From: Flavobacterium buctense
GTDB taxonomy: Bacteria > Bacteroidota > Bacteroidia > Flavobacteriales > Flavobacteriaceae
Reading direction: 5' to 3'
NCBI RefSeq assembly: GCF_014486695.1
Contig: NZ_JACTAB010000001.1
Location: 744,001 to 808,000 of the forward strand
DNA length: 64,000 nt
Part shown: positions 23,335 to 32,048 of the stretch, piece after piece
Layout: each line of letters starts with the position of its first letter
Numbering within the stretch: the stretch's first letter is position 1
Made by a program: the position numbers and the translations under genes
The notes under the pieces: generated by a model
Database searches by the model: none
Told to the model about the DNA's origin: nothing
Seen by the model: only the letters and a program-made list of their open reading frames with translations

Positions 23335-26307
23335 ATGAAAACAATTTACAAAAAGTTGTTATTTTTATTCCTGCTACTCCCTTTCGGCGCTCTTGCACAG
23401 AGTACTTTGAGTGGAGTTGTTGTTGATAGTGGATCAAACCAACCATTACCGGGCGTAAATGTAATTGTTCAAGGTGCGAACAGCAGCACCACAACAGATT
23501 TTGACGGAAAATTTCAGTTAGGAGGCCTAAAAAACGGAGACAAAGTTGTCTTTTCGTTTATTGGTTACGATTCCAAAACGGTTACCTTTTCAGGTCAAAA
23601 AACGGTTAACATTAGCTTAAGTGAAAGCGCCAACCAATTACAAGAAGTTGTAGTTCAAGTTGGTTATGGAACTGTTAAGAAAAAAGATGCTACCGGTTCT
23701 GTAACAACAGTAGGAGCCAAGGACTTTAACAAAGGAGCTAACGTTACAGCAGAGAATTTGCTTAACGGTAGAGTAGCCGGTTTGACCGTAAATACTAGTG
23801 GTGCACCGGGCTCAGGTTCTCAGATTAGAATTAGAGGAGGTTCGTCTTTATTTGCTTCGAATGATCCTTTGATTGTTATTGATGGATTACCTATTGATAA
23901 TACAACCAATACAGGGGCAACATCAATACTTTCTTCATTGAATCCAAATGACATCGAAAGTTTTACCGTACTCAAAGATGCTTCTGCTACTGCTATTTAT
24001 GGTTCACGAGCTTCAAATGGTGTAATTATCATTACTACCAAAAAGGGAGGAAAAAAACTAGCGGTTGATTACAACTTCCAATATGGTTCAGGAAGGTTAG
24101 TAGATAAAATTGATGTATTCAGTGCTAATGAATACCGTAATTTAATAGCCGGTGTTTTTGATGAACAAGGAAACCAAATTACTCCAGGAATAGGTTCGCC
24201 TTCACAAGTGGCATTATTAGGAAATGCAAATACTGATTGGCAAGATGAAATCTATAGAAGAACGGATTTCGTAGATAACAATATCTCTATTAGAGGAAAC
24301 TTGTTTGGAAAAATTCCTGCTCGTTTGTCTTTTGGTAATACTTACCAAGAAGGATTGAGATTAACTAACAATTTTACTAGAAATACAGTGTCAACTACAT
24401 TAAATCCGAGCTTTTTTGATGATCATTTAAAATTGAGATTAAATGCAACTTATGCAAATGAGAGAAATAGATTTGCGGATGGTGTTGAAGGTTCGGCTTT
24501 GAGATTTAACCCAACAAATCCGGTTTATGATGCTGATTCTCCTTATGGTGGATTTTTTGAATACTACAATCCAGACGGAACTCTTGTCGCAGGTGGAAGA
24601 AACCCTGTAGCACAATTGCTTCAAAAGAATGACACCGGTATAAATAATAGAATATTTGGAAATTTTGAATTAGATTATAAATTCCACTTTTTTCCTGCTT
24701 TAAGAGCGGTTATTAATGTTGGTTTTGATGAGTCAAACGGAGAAAGAAACACATTTGTTTCCAATCAAGCAGCCTCTGGACCAAGTAACGCCAACGTGCC
24801 ATTTGGTCAAAATGAGCAACAAGAAAGAATTGCAAGAAATAAGTTGTTTGATGCTTACTTGGTATACACAAAAACATTTGGTAAAGTAGATTTTGAAGCA
24901 CAGGCAGGATACTCCTATCAAATACGTCAATCGCAATATCAAACTACAGGAAATACTTTCGATCCAAACTTACCGGACAACTTCCCGGAAACCACAATTG
25001 ATACTGATAATGTTCTTTTAGGATACTTTGGAAGAGCGAAGTTCTCTATTAGCGATACGTATTTATTTACTTTCACTATGAGAAGAGACGGATCTTCAAG
25101 ATTCCCTGTTGATGAAAGATACGCTAATTTCCCTTCAGCAGCTTTTGCTTGGAAGTTGAAGAATGTTGCGTTTAAAGATTCAAAAACTATATCTGACTTA
25201 AAATTAAGATTAGGTTACGGTGTTACAGGTCAACAAGAGTTTGGTAGTGGTGCAGAAAGAAATTTCTATTTGCAACAATATACTACCGGTAGTGGATCAA
25301 GTCAGTATATATTTGGTGCTGTTCCAACTCCAATTGCTATCTCAAACCCATACAATCCTGTGTTGAAATGGGAAGAAACTACAACATACAACGTAGGACT
25401 TGATTACGGATTATTTAACGATAGAATTACCGGAGCTTTAGATCTTTTTTACAAACAATCGGATGATTTAATTGTGAATGCAGCTTTCCCTGATGGAGGT
25501 AATTTCTCTAATGCCGGTTTCCAAAACATCGGTAGTTTTACCACTAAAGGTATCGAATTCTCTATAGCTTCAGATATAGTAAAGAATGATAATTTTACTT
25601 GGAATGTTAATTTTAACGCTACTAAATTTGAAAGAAGAATTCAAGATTTAGCGTTTGATTCTGATATTTTCTTAGGCGCAACTGGCGCAGGAACTGGTGG
25701 AACAGCTCAAATTTTAAGAGAAGGTTACACCCCGTATTCATTCTTTGTATACAAACAATTATATGACACATCCGGTGCGCCTATTGAAGGAGCTTACGCA
25801 GATTTGAACGGTGATGGTATAATTAATGGTGATGACCGATACATTTATAAAAATTCAGATCCTGATGCCACTTTCGGTTTTGCATCTACAATTAATTACA
25901 AAAACTTAGATTTCTCATTCAATGTAAGAGCAAGTGTTGGTAATCGTATTTACAATGCAGTAAATGCCGGTAGAGCTCAGTATGATGCGATTCAGGATGT
26001 AGCTGTAATTGCCAATTTACCAACATCAGTATTAGATACCAATTTCAATACTACTTCTGATGTTGTTTTGTCAGATGTTTACATTGAAAATGGATCTTTC
26101 TTAAGATTGGACAACGTGACCTTGGGCTATACTTTCCCTAAATGGATTGATGGAAAAGCTTCATTAAGATTGTTTGCCGGAGTTCAAAATGCCCTTTTAA
26201 TTACGGACTACTCCGGACTTGATCCTGAGATAACAAATGATGGTATTGACAATACTATCTATCCTAGACAGCGCTCATTCTTATTTGGTGCCAATATTAA
26301 ATTTTAA
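23335..26307 (+). CDS. susC: SusC-like TonB-dependent outer-membrane transporter
   Basis: A 990-residue outer-membrane protein. Signal peptide 1-22 (LLLPFGALA-Q) is followed by the carboxypeptidase-regulatory-like domain (about 24-95, STLSGVVVDSGSNQPLPGVN), a plug domain starting near YGTVKKKDATGSV, and the long beta-barrel. DASATAIYGSRASNGVIIIT (about 213-232) is the SusC hallmark. The C terminus ends in an aromatic, RSFLFGANIKF. It imports maltodextrins through the outer membrane with energy from TonB, as the channel under the SusD lid. It is the first gene of the rightward arm, with a palindromic operator upstream and susD starting 10 bases downstream. Confidence 0.96.
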   Translation: MKTIYKKLLFLFLLLPFGALAQSTLSGVVVDSGSNQPLPGVNVIVQGANSSTTTDFDGKFQLGGLKNGDKVVFSFIGYDSKTVTFSGQKTVNISLSESANQLQEVVVQVGYGTVKKKDATGSVTTVGAKDFNKGANVTAENLLNGRVAGLTVNTSGAPGSGSQIRIRGGSSLFASNDPLIVIDGLPIDNTTNTGATSILSSLNPNDIESFTVLKDASATAIYGSRASNGVIIITTKKGGKKLAVDYNFQYGSGRLVDKIDVFSANEYRNLIAGVFDEQGNQITPGIGSPSQVALLGNANTDWQDEIYRRTDFVDNNISIRGNLFGKIPARLSFGNTYQEGLRLTNNFTRNTVSTTLNPSFFDDHLKLRLNATYANERNRFADGVEGSALRFNPTNPVYDADSPYGGFFEYYNPDGTLVAGGRNPVAQLLQKNDTGINNRIFGNFELDYKFHFFPALRAVINVGFDESNGERNTFVSNQAASGPSNANVPFGQNEQQERIARNKLFDAYLVYTKTFGKVDFEAQAGYSYQIRQSQYQTTGNTFDPNLPDNFPETTIDTDNVLLGYFGRAKFSISDTYLFTFTMRRDGSSRFPVDERYANFPSAAFAWKLKNVAFKDSKTISDLKLRLGYGVTGQQEFGSGAERNFYLQQYTTGSGSSQYIFGAVPTPIAISNPYNPVLKWEETTTYNVGLDYGLFNDRITGALDLFYKQSDDLIVNAAFPDGGNFSNAGFQNIGSFTTKGIEFSIASDIVKNDNFTWNVNFNATKFERRIQDLAFDSDIFLGATGAGTGGTAQILREGYTPYSFFVYKQLYDTSGAPIEGAYADLNGDGIINGDDRYIYKNSDPDATFGFASTINYKNLDFSFNVRASVGNRIYNAVNAGRAQYDAIQDVAVIANLPTSVLDTNFNTTSDVVLSDVYIENGSFLRLDNVTLGYTFPKWIDGKASLRLFAGVQNALLITDYSGLDPEITNDGIDNTIYPRQRSFLFGANIKF

Positions 26308-26317
26308 AAAAAAAACT

Positions 26318-27919
26318 ATGAAAAAATTAAAAATCAATGCCTTTTATTTGCTAGGCTTTTTCCTTGTACTAAGTTCTTGTACAAGTGATTTAGATGTAGT
26401 GCCTGAAGATGATGATATTTTCTTATCAGAGCAATTTTTTGCTCAGCAAGGTGCATACAAATCAGGTTTAGCCGGGGTTTATGGTAATTTATCATTAACC
26501 GGTGCCGGTGATGCAGGTTCATCTTTCCTTCAAGGAATTGATGCAGGAACTAGTCAGTTTGGAAGATGTTTATGGTATCTTCAGGATTTGACAACCGACG
26601 AAGTATTGTGGAGTTATGAAAATGACCCGGGAACCAGAGAGCTTCAAAGAAATATTTGGAACGATAGTAACCCAATTATTCTTGGGATGTTCAGTAGAAC
26701 TATGGCAGAAGTAGCTTTGGCTAACGAATACTTAAGACAAACTACTCCGGCTAAATTAAGCGGAAGAGGAGTTACAGATGCTGCTTTATTAGCTGAAATT
26801 GAAGATTATCGCAATGAAGTAAAAGTTTTAAGAGCTTATGCCTATTACAACTTGATGGATTTATACGGTAAAGCACCTTTCTTAACTGAAGCAGATCCTG
26901 TAAATTTTGCAGGTCCTGAGTATAACAGACAGCAATTATTTACCTTTATTGAAACTGAATTAACCAATGTTTTGCCTGACTTAAAAGCACCACGTACTAA
27001 TGAGTATGGTAGACTTGATCAGGCTTTTGCCCGTATGGTTTTGGCTAAAATATATTTGAATGCAGAAGTATATATCGGCACCGCTAAATATGCTGAATGT
27101 GTAGCGCAATGCAACCAAATTATTTCAGGTGGATATACATTAAATTCAAACTACCTTAACAATTTCACCGCTGATAATCACACTTCTCCGGAAATGATTT
27201 TCTCATTGCAATCTGATGGTCAGGTTACGCAAAACTATGGACCAACCACTGTAATGGTTAACGGACAAGTTGGTTCTATTGAACAAAATGGTGTTTCTTT
27301 CGGAGTAGGCTCTGGAGGATGGGGTGGAGCTTTACGTTTGAGAAAGCAGTTTGTTCAAAAATTTGATGGCGCTGATTTTGATAATGATGCTAGAAATACA
27401 ATTATTTCAGGGGCTAGAGAAATAGAAATCAACGATGTTGCCAACAGAGATCAAGGATATATTTTGGCTAAGTTCTCTAACAGAACATCAGCAGGAGTTG
27501 CAGGTCCAAACTCTACCTTCGTCGATACAGATTTTCCTTTATTCAGATTAGCAGATGTATATTTAATGTATGCAGAATGTGCTTCAAGAGGAGCTGCAGG
27601 CGCTACGCTATCACAAGCTGTAACTTATGTAAATGCATTGAGAGAAAGAGCTAATGGCGGAAGTACTGCTGCTAATATAGATGCAGGAGAATTGAGTTTA
27701 GATTTTATCCTAGACGAGAGAGCCAGAGAACTACACTGGGAATCTCACAGAAGACAGGATTTAATTAGATTTGGCAAATATACAGGAGGAAGTTATAACT
27801 GGGCTTGGAAAGGAAACGGTACAAACGGTATCGCAATTTCTAACAACCTAAAATTATTTCCAATCCCTGCACAATCTTTAGCTTCAAACCCTAATTTGAC
27901 TCAAAATCCAGGTTATTAA
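26318..27919 (+). CDS. susD: SusD-like starch-binding lipoprotein
   Basis: I start at 26318 (MKKLKINAFYLLGFF), which gives a proper lipoprotein signal ending LVLSSC (Cys21); an upstream in-frame ATG at 26237 lies inside susC. The 533-residue protein has the SusD/RagB layout: N-terminal TPR-like helices (AYKSGLAGVYGNL, KVLRAYAYYNLMDLYGKAPF) and the C-terminal RARELHWESHRRQDLIRFGKY. It caps the SusC barrel and binds the glycan outside the cell. The residues after Cys (TSDLDVVPEDDD) are acidic, as expected for lipoproteins exported to the flavobacterial cell surface. It is co-transcribed with susC and susE. Confidence 0.95.
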   Translation: MKKLKINAFYLLGFFLVLSSCTSDLDVVPEDDDIFLSEQFFAQQGAYKSGLAGVYGNLSLTGAGDAGSSFLQGIDAGTSQFGRCLWYLQDLTTDEVLWSYENDPGTRELQRNIWNDSNPIILGMFSRTMAEVALANEYLRQTTPAKLSGRGVTDAALLAEIEDYRNEVKVLRAYAYYNLMDLYGKAPFLTEADPVNFAGPEYNRQQLFTFIETELTNVLPDLKAPRTNEYGRLDQAFARMVLAKIYLNAEVYIGTAKYAECVAQCNQIISGGYTLNSNYLNNFTADNHTSPEMIFSLQSDGQVTQNYGPTTVMVNGQVGSIEQNGVSFGVGSGGWGGALRLRKQFVQKFDGADFDNDARNTIISGAREIEINDVANRDQGYILAKFSNRTSAGVAGPNSTFVDTDFPLFRLADVYLMYAECASRGAAGATLSQAVTYVNALRERANGGSTAANIDAGELSLDFILDERARELHWESHRRQDLIRFGKYTGGSYNWAWKGNGTNGIAISNNLKLFPIPAQSLASNPNLTQNPGY

Positions 27920-27947
27920 TATTTTAAATAAATAAAAAGATACAACA

Positions 27948-29000
27948 ATGAAAAATATAGTTAAATCATTATTAGCAGTTACCCTAATCACCGGGTTTGC
28001 CTCTTGTACAGACGAACAAGATTTAAAATTTTTAGATAATGCAGCCGAATTTAAAATTCTTTCACCTGTTTCTGGTGAAGGAGTTGTTCTAAATCCGGAA
28101 ACACCAACCAATCCTGGTCTGTCAATGACTTGGGAAGAAATGGACTATGGTACACCAACAGAGGTAACCTACACTATTCAAGTAGATAAATCAGGAGATG
28201 ATTTTGATTCACCAATTGATTTAGTAAGTACTACTAATAATTATGTAACGGTAACTTCTGATGCTTTGAATGGCGCATCATCTGCAGCAGGTTTAACACC
28301 TTTTACCCAAGGTGGACTTGAAATCAGAGTTCGTTCAACAGTAGGTACTACTGGTAGTGAAGAAAAATTCTCTGATGTTATTACTTACTTAGTAACTCCT
28401 TACTCAACGGATTTACCAAAATTAGCCGTACCAGGTAATCACCAAGGGTGGAATCCTCCAACAGCACCAAGAATAGCTTCTTCTGCTTTCGGGGAAACTG
28501 ATTACGAAGGATATATTTGGTTAGATGGTGGATTCAAATTTGTAGCGCCGGATCCTGCAGGAAACTTCAATTGGGGTAATACTGATTATGGAGATGACGG
28601 TTCATTCTCAGGAGTTCTTGCCGAATCAGGAGAGTCTGATATTACTGCCACTGCGGGTTATTACAGAGTTAGAGCAAACACTAGTACACTATTGTATACT
28701 ATAGAACCAACTACTTGGGGAATTGTTGGAGCTGCCACACCAGGCGGATGGGATAACAGTACTGCTTTAACCTATAATTCTTCAACCAAAAAATGGGAAG
28801 GCGCAATATCTTTATCTGCCGGTGAATTTAAATTTAGAGCTAACAATGCTTGGTCAATTAATTTAGGAGGTGATCCGGATGAAGATGGGTCTATGAACTA
28901 TGATGGTCCAAATTTATCAGTTGCTGCAGCCGGAACTTATAATGTTGTTTTAGATTTAAGTAATCCAAGACAATATGCTTATTCGGTGACTTTACAATAA
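27948..29000 (+). CDS. susE: SusE-like outer-membrane starch-binding lipoprotein
   Basis: A 350-residue lipoprotein (signal ending ITGFASC, Cys20; then TDEQD, an acidic surface-export-like stretch). An N-terminal SusE domain of fibronectin/Ig type (about 30-145, with SMTWEEMDYGTPTEVTYTIQVD) is followed by tandem starch-binding SusE/F-type modules containing exposed aromatics (NHQGWNPPTAPRI, WGIVGAATPGGWDNSTAL). It should hold starch at the cell surface next to SusCD. No SusF homologue follows; instead there is a terminator and then a secreted amylase. Start and length look complete. Confidence 0.92.
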   Translation: MKNIVKSLLAVTLITGFASCTDEQDLKFLDNAAEFKILSPVSGEGVVLNPETPTNPGLSMTWEEMDYGTPTEVTYTIQVDKSGDDFDSPIDLVSTTNNYVTVTSDALNGASSAAGLTPFTQGGLEIRVRSTVGTTGSEEKFSDVITYLVTPYSTDLPKLAVPGNHQGWNPPTAPRIASSAFGETDYEGYIWLDGGFKFVAPDPAGNFNWGNTDYGDDGSFSGVLAESGESDITATAGYYRVRANTSTLLYTIEPTTWGIVGAATPGGWDNSTALTYNSSTKKWEGAISLSAGEFKFRANNAWSINLGGDPDEDGSMNYDGPNLSVAAAGTYNVVLDLSNPRQYAYSVTLQ

Positions 29001-29016
29001 GTAATTTACAATAACT

Positions 29017-29048
29017 AAAAAAGGGTTTCCTTTGGAGACCCTTTTTTT
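29017..29048 (+). terminator. Internal terminator between susE and the T9SS amylase
   Basis: AAAAAAGGGTTTCC (29017-29030), loop TTT, then GGAGACCCTTTTTTT (29034-29048) with one wobble pair. It begins 16 bases after the susE stop and ends 13 bases before the amylase start. Confidence 0.85.
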
Positions 29049-29061
29049 AAAATTTCACGCT

Positions 29062-31926
29062 ATGAAAAAAGTTTTTTTATTCCTTTTGTTTGGAATAGTT
29101 AGTAATGCAACTTTTGCCCAAGTTACTTGGCAAGGAGGAACAAATCCTGATGCTACAGCTCCGGCTACTATACTCTTTGATAAAACAGGAACTGGATTAG
29201 CTACATATACAGGAACAATTTACGCACACACAGGGCTTACTGTAAACGGAACGCCTTGGCAAAATGTTAAAGGAAGTTGGGGCAATAACACTACACAACC
29301 CGCACTGACTTTAGTCTCAGGAAATATATATAAACTAGATTTAACACCAACAATTTTAGCTTTTTATGGTTTGGCCTCTGGTTCAGTAACCAAAGTTAAT
29401 ATAGTTTTCAGAAATGCTCTAGGGAATGCGCAATCAGTTGATTTGTCGTTAGATGTAGGAGCTTTTCAAGCAGCATTAGTAACCCCTTCAGAATATAGTA
29501 ATACCATAATCAATAGCGGTCAAAACTTGACAATAACGGCTAATAATACTAATGGATCTGCTAATTATAATTTGTTGGCCAATGGTGTAAGTATCAATAC
29601 TTTTACAGGAACAAGCTATAATTATACGGATACTAATATCACCGTGAATAAAAGTTATGAATTGCAAATTACTCAAGGTGCTACTTTTTTTTCAAAATCT
29701 TTTGGCGTAATTGTTAATGCAGGAACGGTAAACCAAGTAATGGGCTCCGGCTTAGAAGATGGTATCAATTATAATCCATCGGATGCAACTAGAGCCACAG
29801 TGGTCCTTGATGCACCGGGAAAGGATTTCGTTTATCTTGCCGGAAGTTTTAATAATTGGCAGCCGGGAACAAATTATTTAATGAAAAAAGACCCGGGAAC
29901 AGGTAAGTTTTGGTTAGAATTAACCGCTTTAACTCCGGGACAACAATATACTTACCAATATTGGGTTGTTGACAGTACACCAACTACCAATTCACCTGCA
30001 GTAGTAAAAACAGCGGATCCTTATTCTACTTTAGTTTTATCTCCTTTTGATGATCCTTATATTCCAGCCTCTAGCTATCCTAATTTACCGGCATTTCCTG
30101 CTGGACAAGAAAGAGAGGTTACTGTATTACAAACCGGTCAATTGCCATACAATTGGAGCTCAGCGACTACCGGATTTGTAAAACCCAAAAAAGAAGATTT
30201 AGTAGTATATGAAGTGCTTGTAAGAGATTTTGATGCTGATAGAAACTACCAAGATTTAATTGATAAAATTGATTACTTCAAAAACTTAAAAATCAATGCC
30301 ATTCAATTGATGCCTGTAATGGAATTCGAAGGTAATGAAAGTTGGGGATACAATACCTCTTATCATATGGCATTAGATAAATTCTACGGTAACGAAAATA
30401 AATTCAAAGAGTTTATCGATTTATGCCACCAAAATGGAATTGCAGTAATTTTAGATTTAGCCTTAAACCATGCCTTTGGAAGAAATCCAATGGTAAGAAT
30501 GTGGATGAAAGATGCAGATGGTGATGGTTGGGGAGATCCAGCCGCTGACAATCCTTATTTCAATGAATTCGCTAAACATAGTTATAGTGTTGGATCCGAT
30601 TTCAATCATTCTAGCGCGAGAACTAAATATTATACTAAAAGAGTTATCAAACAATGGATTGAAGAATTCAAAATTGATGGTTTCCGTTGGGACTTAACAA
30701 AAGGTTTCACTCAGGCTTGTTCTGGAGGAGATGATACTTGTACCAATGCCTACCAAGCAGATAGAGTAGCGGTTTTGAAAGAATATGCAGATTACTCATG
30801 GTTACTGGATGCCAATCATTATGTAATCTTCGAACATTTAGGTGGTGATTCTGAAGAGCAACAATGGGCAAACTATCGTTTAGGGGAAACTCCAAGCAAA
30901 GGAATAATGATGTGGGGAGAATTACACGAAGCTTACAAACAATTGGCTATGGGGTATTCTACTAATGCCGACATTACCAGAATGGGTCACGTGAGTAGAG
31001 GATTTACCGGTAAAAGATTGTTAGGCTATCCTGAAAGTCACGATAAAGACAGATTGATGTATGAAGCTGTAACCTTTGGAAACGGTGGCGGAACTGCTCC
31101 ACCATTAAACAATTTAAACAATGCCGTTGGAAGAATGTCAGCGATTGGAGCATTGTCTATTTTAGTTCCGGGACCAAAAATGATCTGGCATTTCGCAGAA
31201 TTGGGAATGAACACCTCAATTTATACTTGTGAAAACGGGACTGTGAATTCAGAGATCGATGTAACAATCGGAGACTGTAAATTAGCCACAAAACCACAAC
31301 CACAATGGGTAAACAATTGGCTAACGATGACTACTCCCAACAGACAACAAGTTTACAATGATTGGAAGCGTTTAATCCAAATGAAAATCGACGAACCGGT
31401 TTTTGAAGGGGATTATACCATCAGTCCTGATGGAAATAATATCAGACAAAGAATCTATGTATATAATAACTCATTTCCGTCAACACAGTTGAAAAATGTA
31501 GTAATTATTGCCAACATGTCTGTAGCCAGTCAAAACATTAATCCTAGTTTTCCGTACACTGGAAACTGGTATAACTTAATGGACAATACACTTTACAATG
31601 TATCCAATACAACCGCAACAATTACTTTACCACCAGGTGGTTTCAGAGTATTCGGAAACCAGCCTGCAACGTTAAGTAACGATGAATTCAGTGCAGCATA
31701 CAATGTTAGTTTATACCCAAATCCAACTTCCGGAACATTTAATATCAAAGGTGAAGTGACTAAAGTTGACATCTATTCCATTACCGGTCAATTGGTTAAG
31801 TCTTTTGATAATGTTTCCTCTGAAGAGTACCAATTTGACATTAATGACTTAAACAATGGGGTTTATTTGGTCAAAGCATTTGACCTTAATAACAACTCAA
31901 AAACCATGAAAGTCATCAAACAATAA
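29062..31926 (+). CDS. T9SS-sorted GH13 amylase with CBM48-like module
   Basis: I start at 29062 (MKKVFLFLLFGIVSNATFAQ, signal peptide); an upstream ATG at 29032 lies in the terminator. The 954-residue protein has an N-terminal CBM26-like starch-binding region (about 21-135), an all-beta linker (140-225), a CBM48/E-set module (VYLAGSFNNWQPGTNYLMKK, about 258-277), then the GH13 barrel: DLALNH (465-470), DGFRWD (539-544, Asp544), IFEHLG (589-594, Glu591) and PESHD (657-661, Asp661). The last 75 residues (SLYPNPTSGTF ... NGVYLVKAF ... KTMKVIKQ) form a type A T9SS sorting domain, so the enzyme crosses the outer membrane by type IX secretion. It is the likely counterpart of SusG. Confidence 0.93.
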   Translation: MKKVFLFLLFGIVSNATFAQVTWQGGTNPDATAPATILFDKTGTGLATYTGTIYAHTGLTVNGTPWQNVKGSWGNNTTQPALTLVSGNIYKLDLTPTILAFYGLASGSVTKVNIVFRNALGNAQSVDLSLDVGAFQAALVTPSEYSNTIINSGQNLTITANNTNGSANYNLLANGVSINTFTGTSYNYTDTNITVNKSYELQITQGATFFSKSFGVIVNAGTVNQVMGSGLEDGINYNPSDATRATVVLDAPGKDFVYLAGSFNNWQPGTNYLMKKDPGTGKFWLELTALTPGQQYTYQYWVVDSTPTTNSPAVVKTADPYSTLVLSPFDDPYIPASSYPNLPAFPAGQEREVTVLQTGQLPYNWSSATTGFVKPKKEDLVVYEVLVRDFDADRNYQDLIDKIDYFKNLKINAIQLMPVMEFEGNESWGYNTSYHMALDKFYGNENKFKEFIDLCHQNGIAVILDLALNHAFGRNPMVRMWMKDADGDGWGDPAADNPYFNEFAKHSYSVGSDFNHSSARTKYYTKRVIKQWIEEFKIDGFRWDLTKGFTQACSGGDDTCTNAYQADRVAVLKEYADYSWLLDANHYVIFEHLGGDSEEQQWANYRLGETPSKGIMMWGELHEAYKQLAMGYSTNADITRMGHVSRGFTGKRLLGYPESHDKDRLMYEAVTFGNGGGTAPPLNNLNNAVGRMSAIGALSILVPGPKMIWHFAELGMNTSIYTCENGTVNSEIDVTIGDCKLATKPQPQWVNNWLTMTTPNRQQVYNDWKRLIQMKIDEPVFEGDYTISPDGNNIRQRIYVYNNSFPSTQLKNVVIIANMSVASQNINPSFPYTGNWYNLMDNTLYNVSNTTATITLPPGGFRVFGNQPATLSNDEFSAAYNVSLYPNPTSGTFNIKGEVTKVDIYSITGQLVKSFDNVSSEEYQFDINDLNNGVYLVKAFDLNNNSKTMKVIKQ

Positions 31927-31953
31927 GGTTAGATTAGTTATATAATTATTTTA

Positions 31954-31990
31954 CAAAAGCCACGTTTTTCTATCCGTGGCTTTTGTTTTT
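31954..31990 (+). terminator. Terminator of the rightward starch operon
   Basis: CAAAAGCCACG (31954-31964) and CGTGGCTTTTG (31975-31985) form a perfect 11-bp stem with a 10-base loop, followed by TTTTT. Confidence 0.9.
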
Positions 31991-32048
31991 AATAAATATT
32001 TTCACATTAAAATTTTTTTGTCTCTCCGATGAATTGTATTTTTGATTT

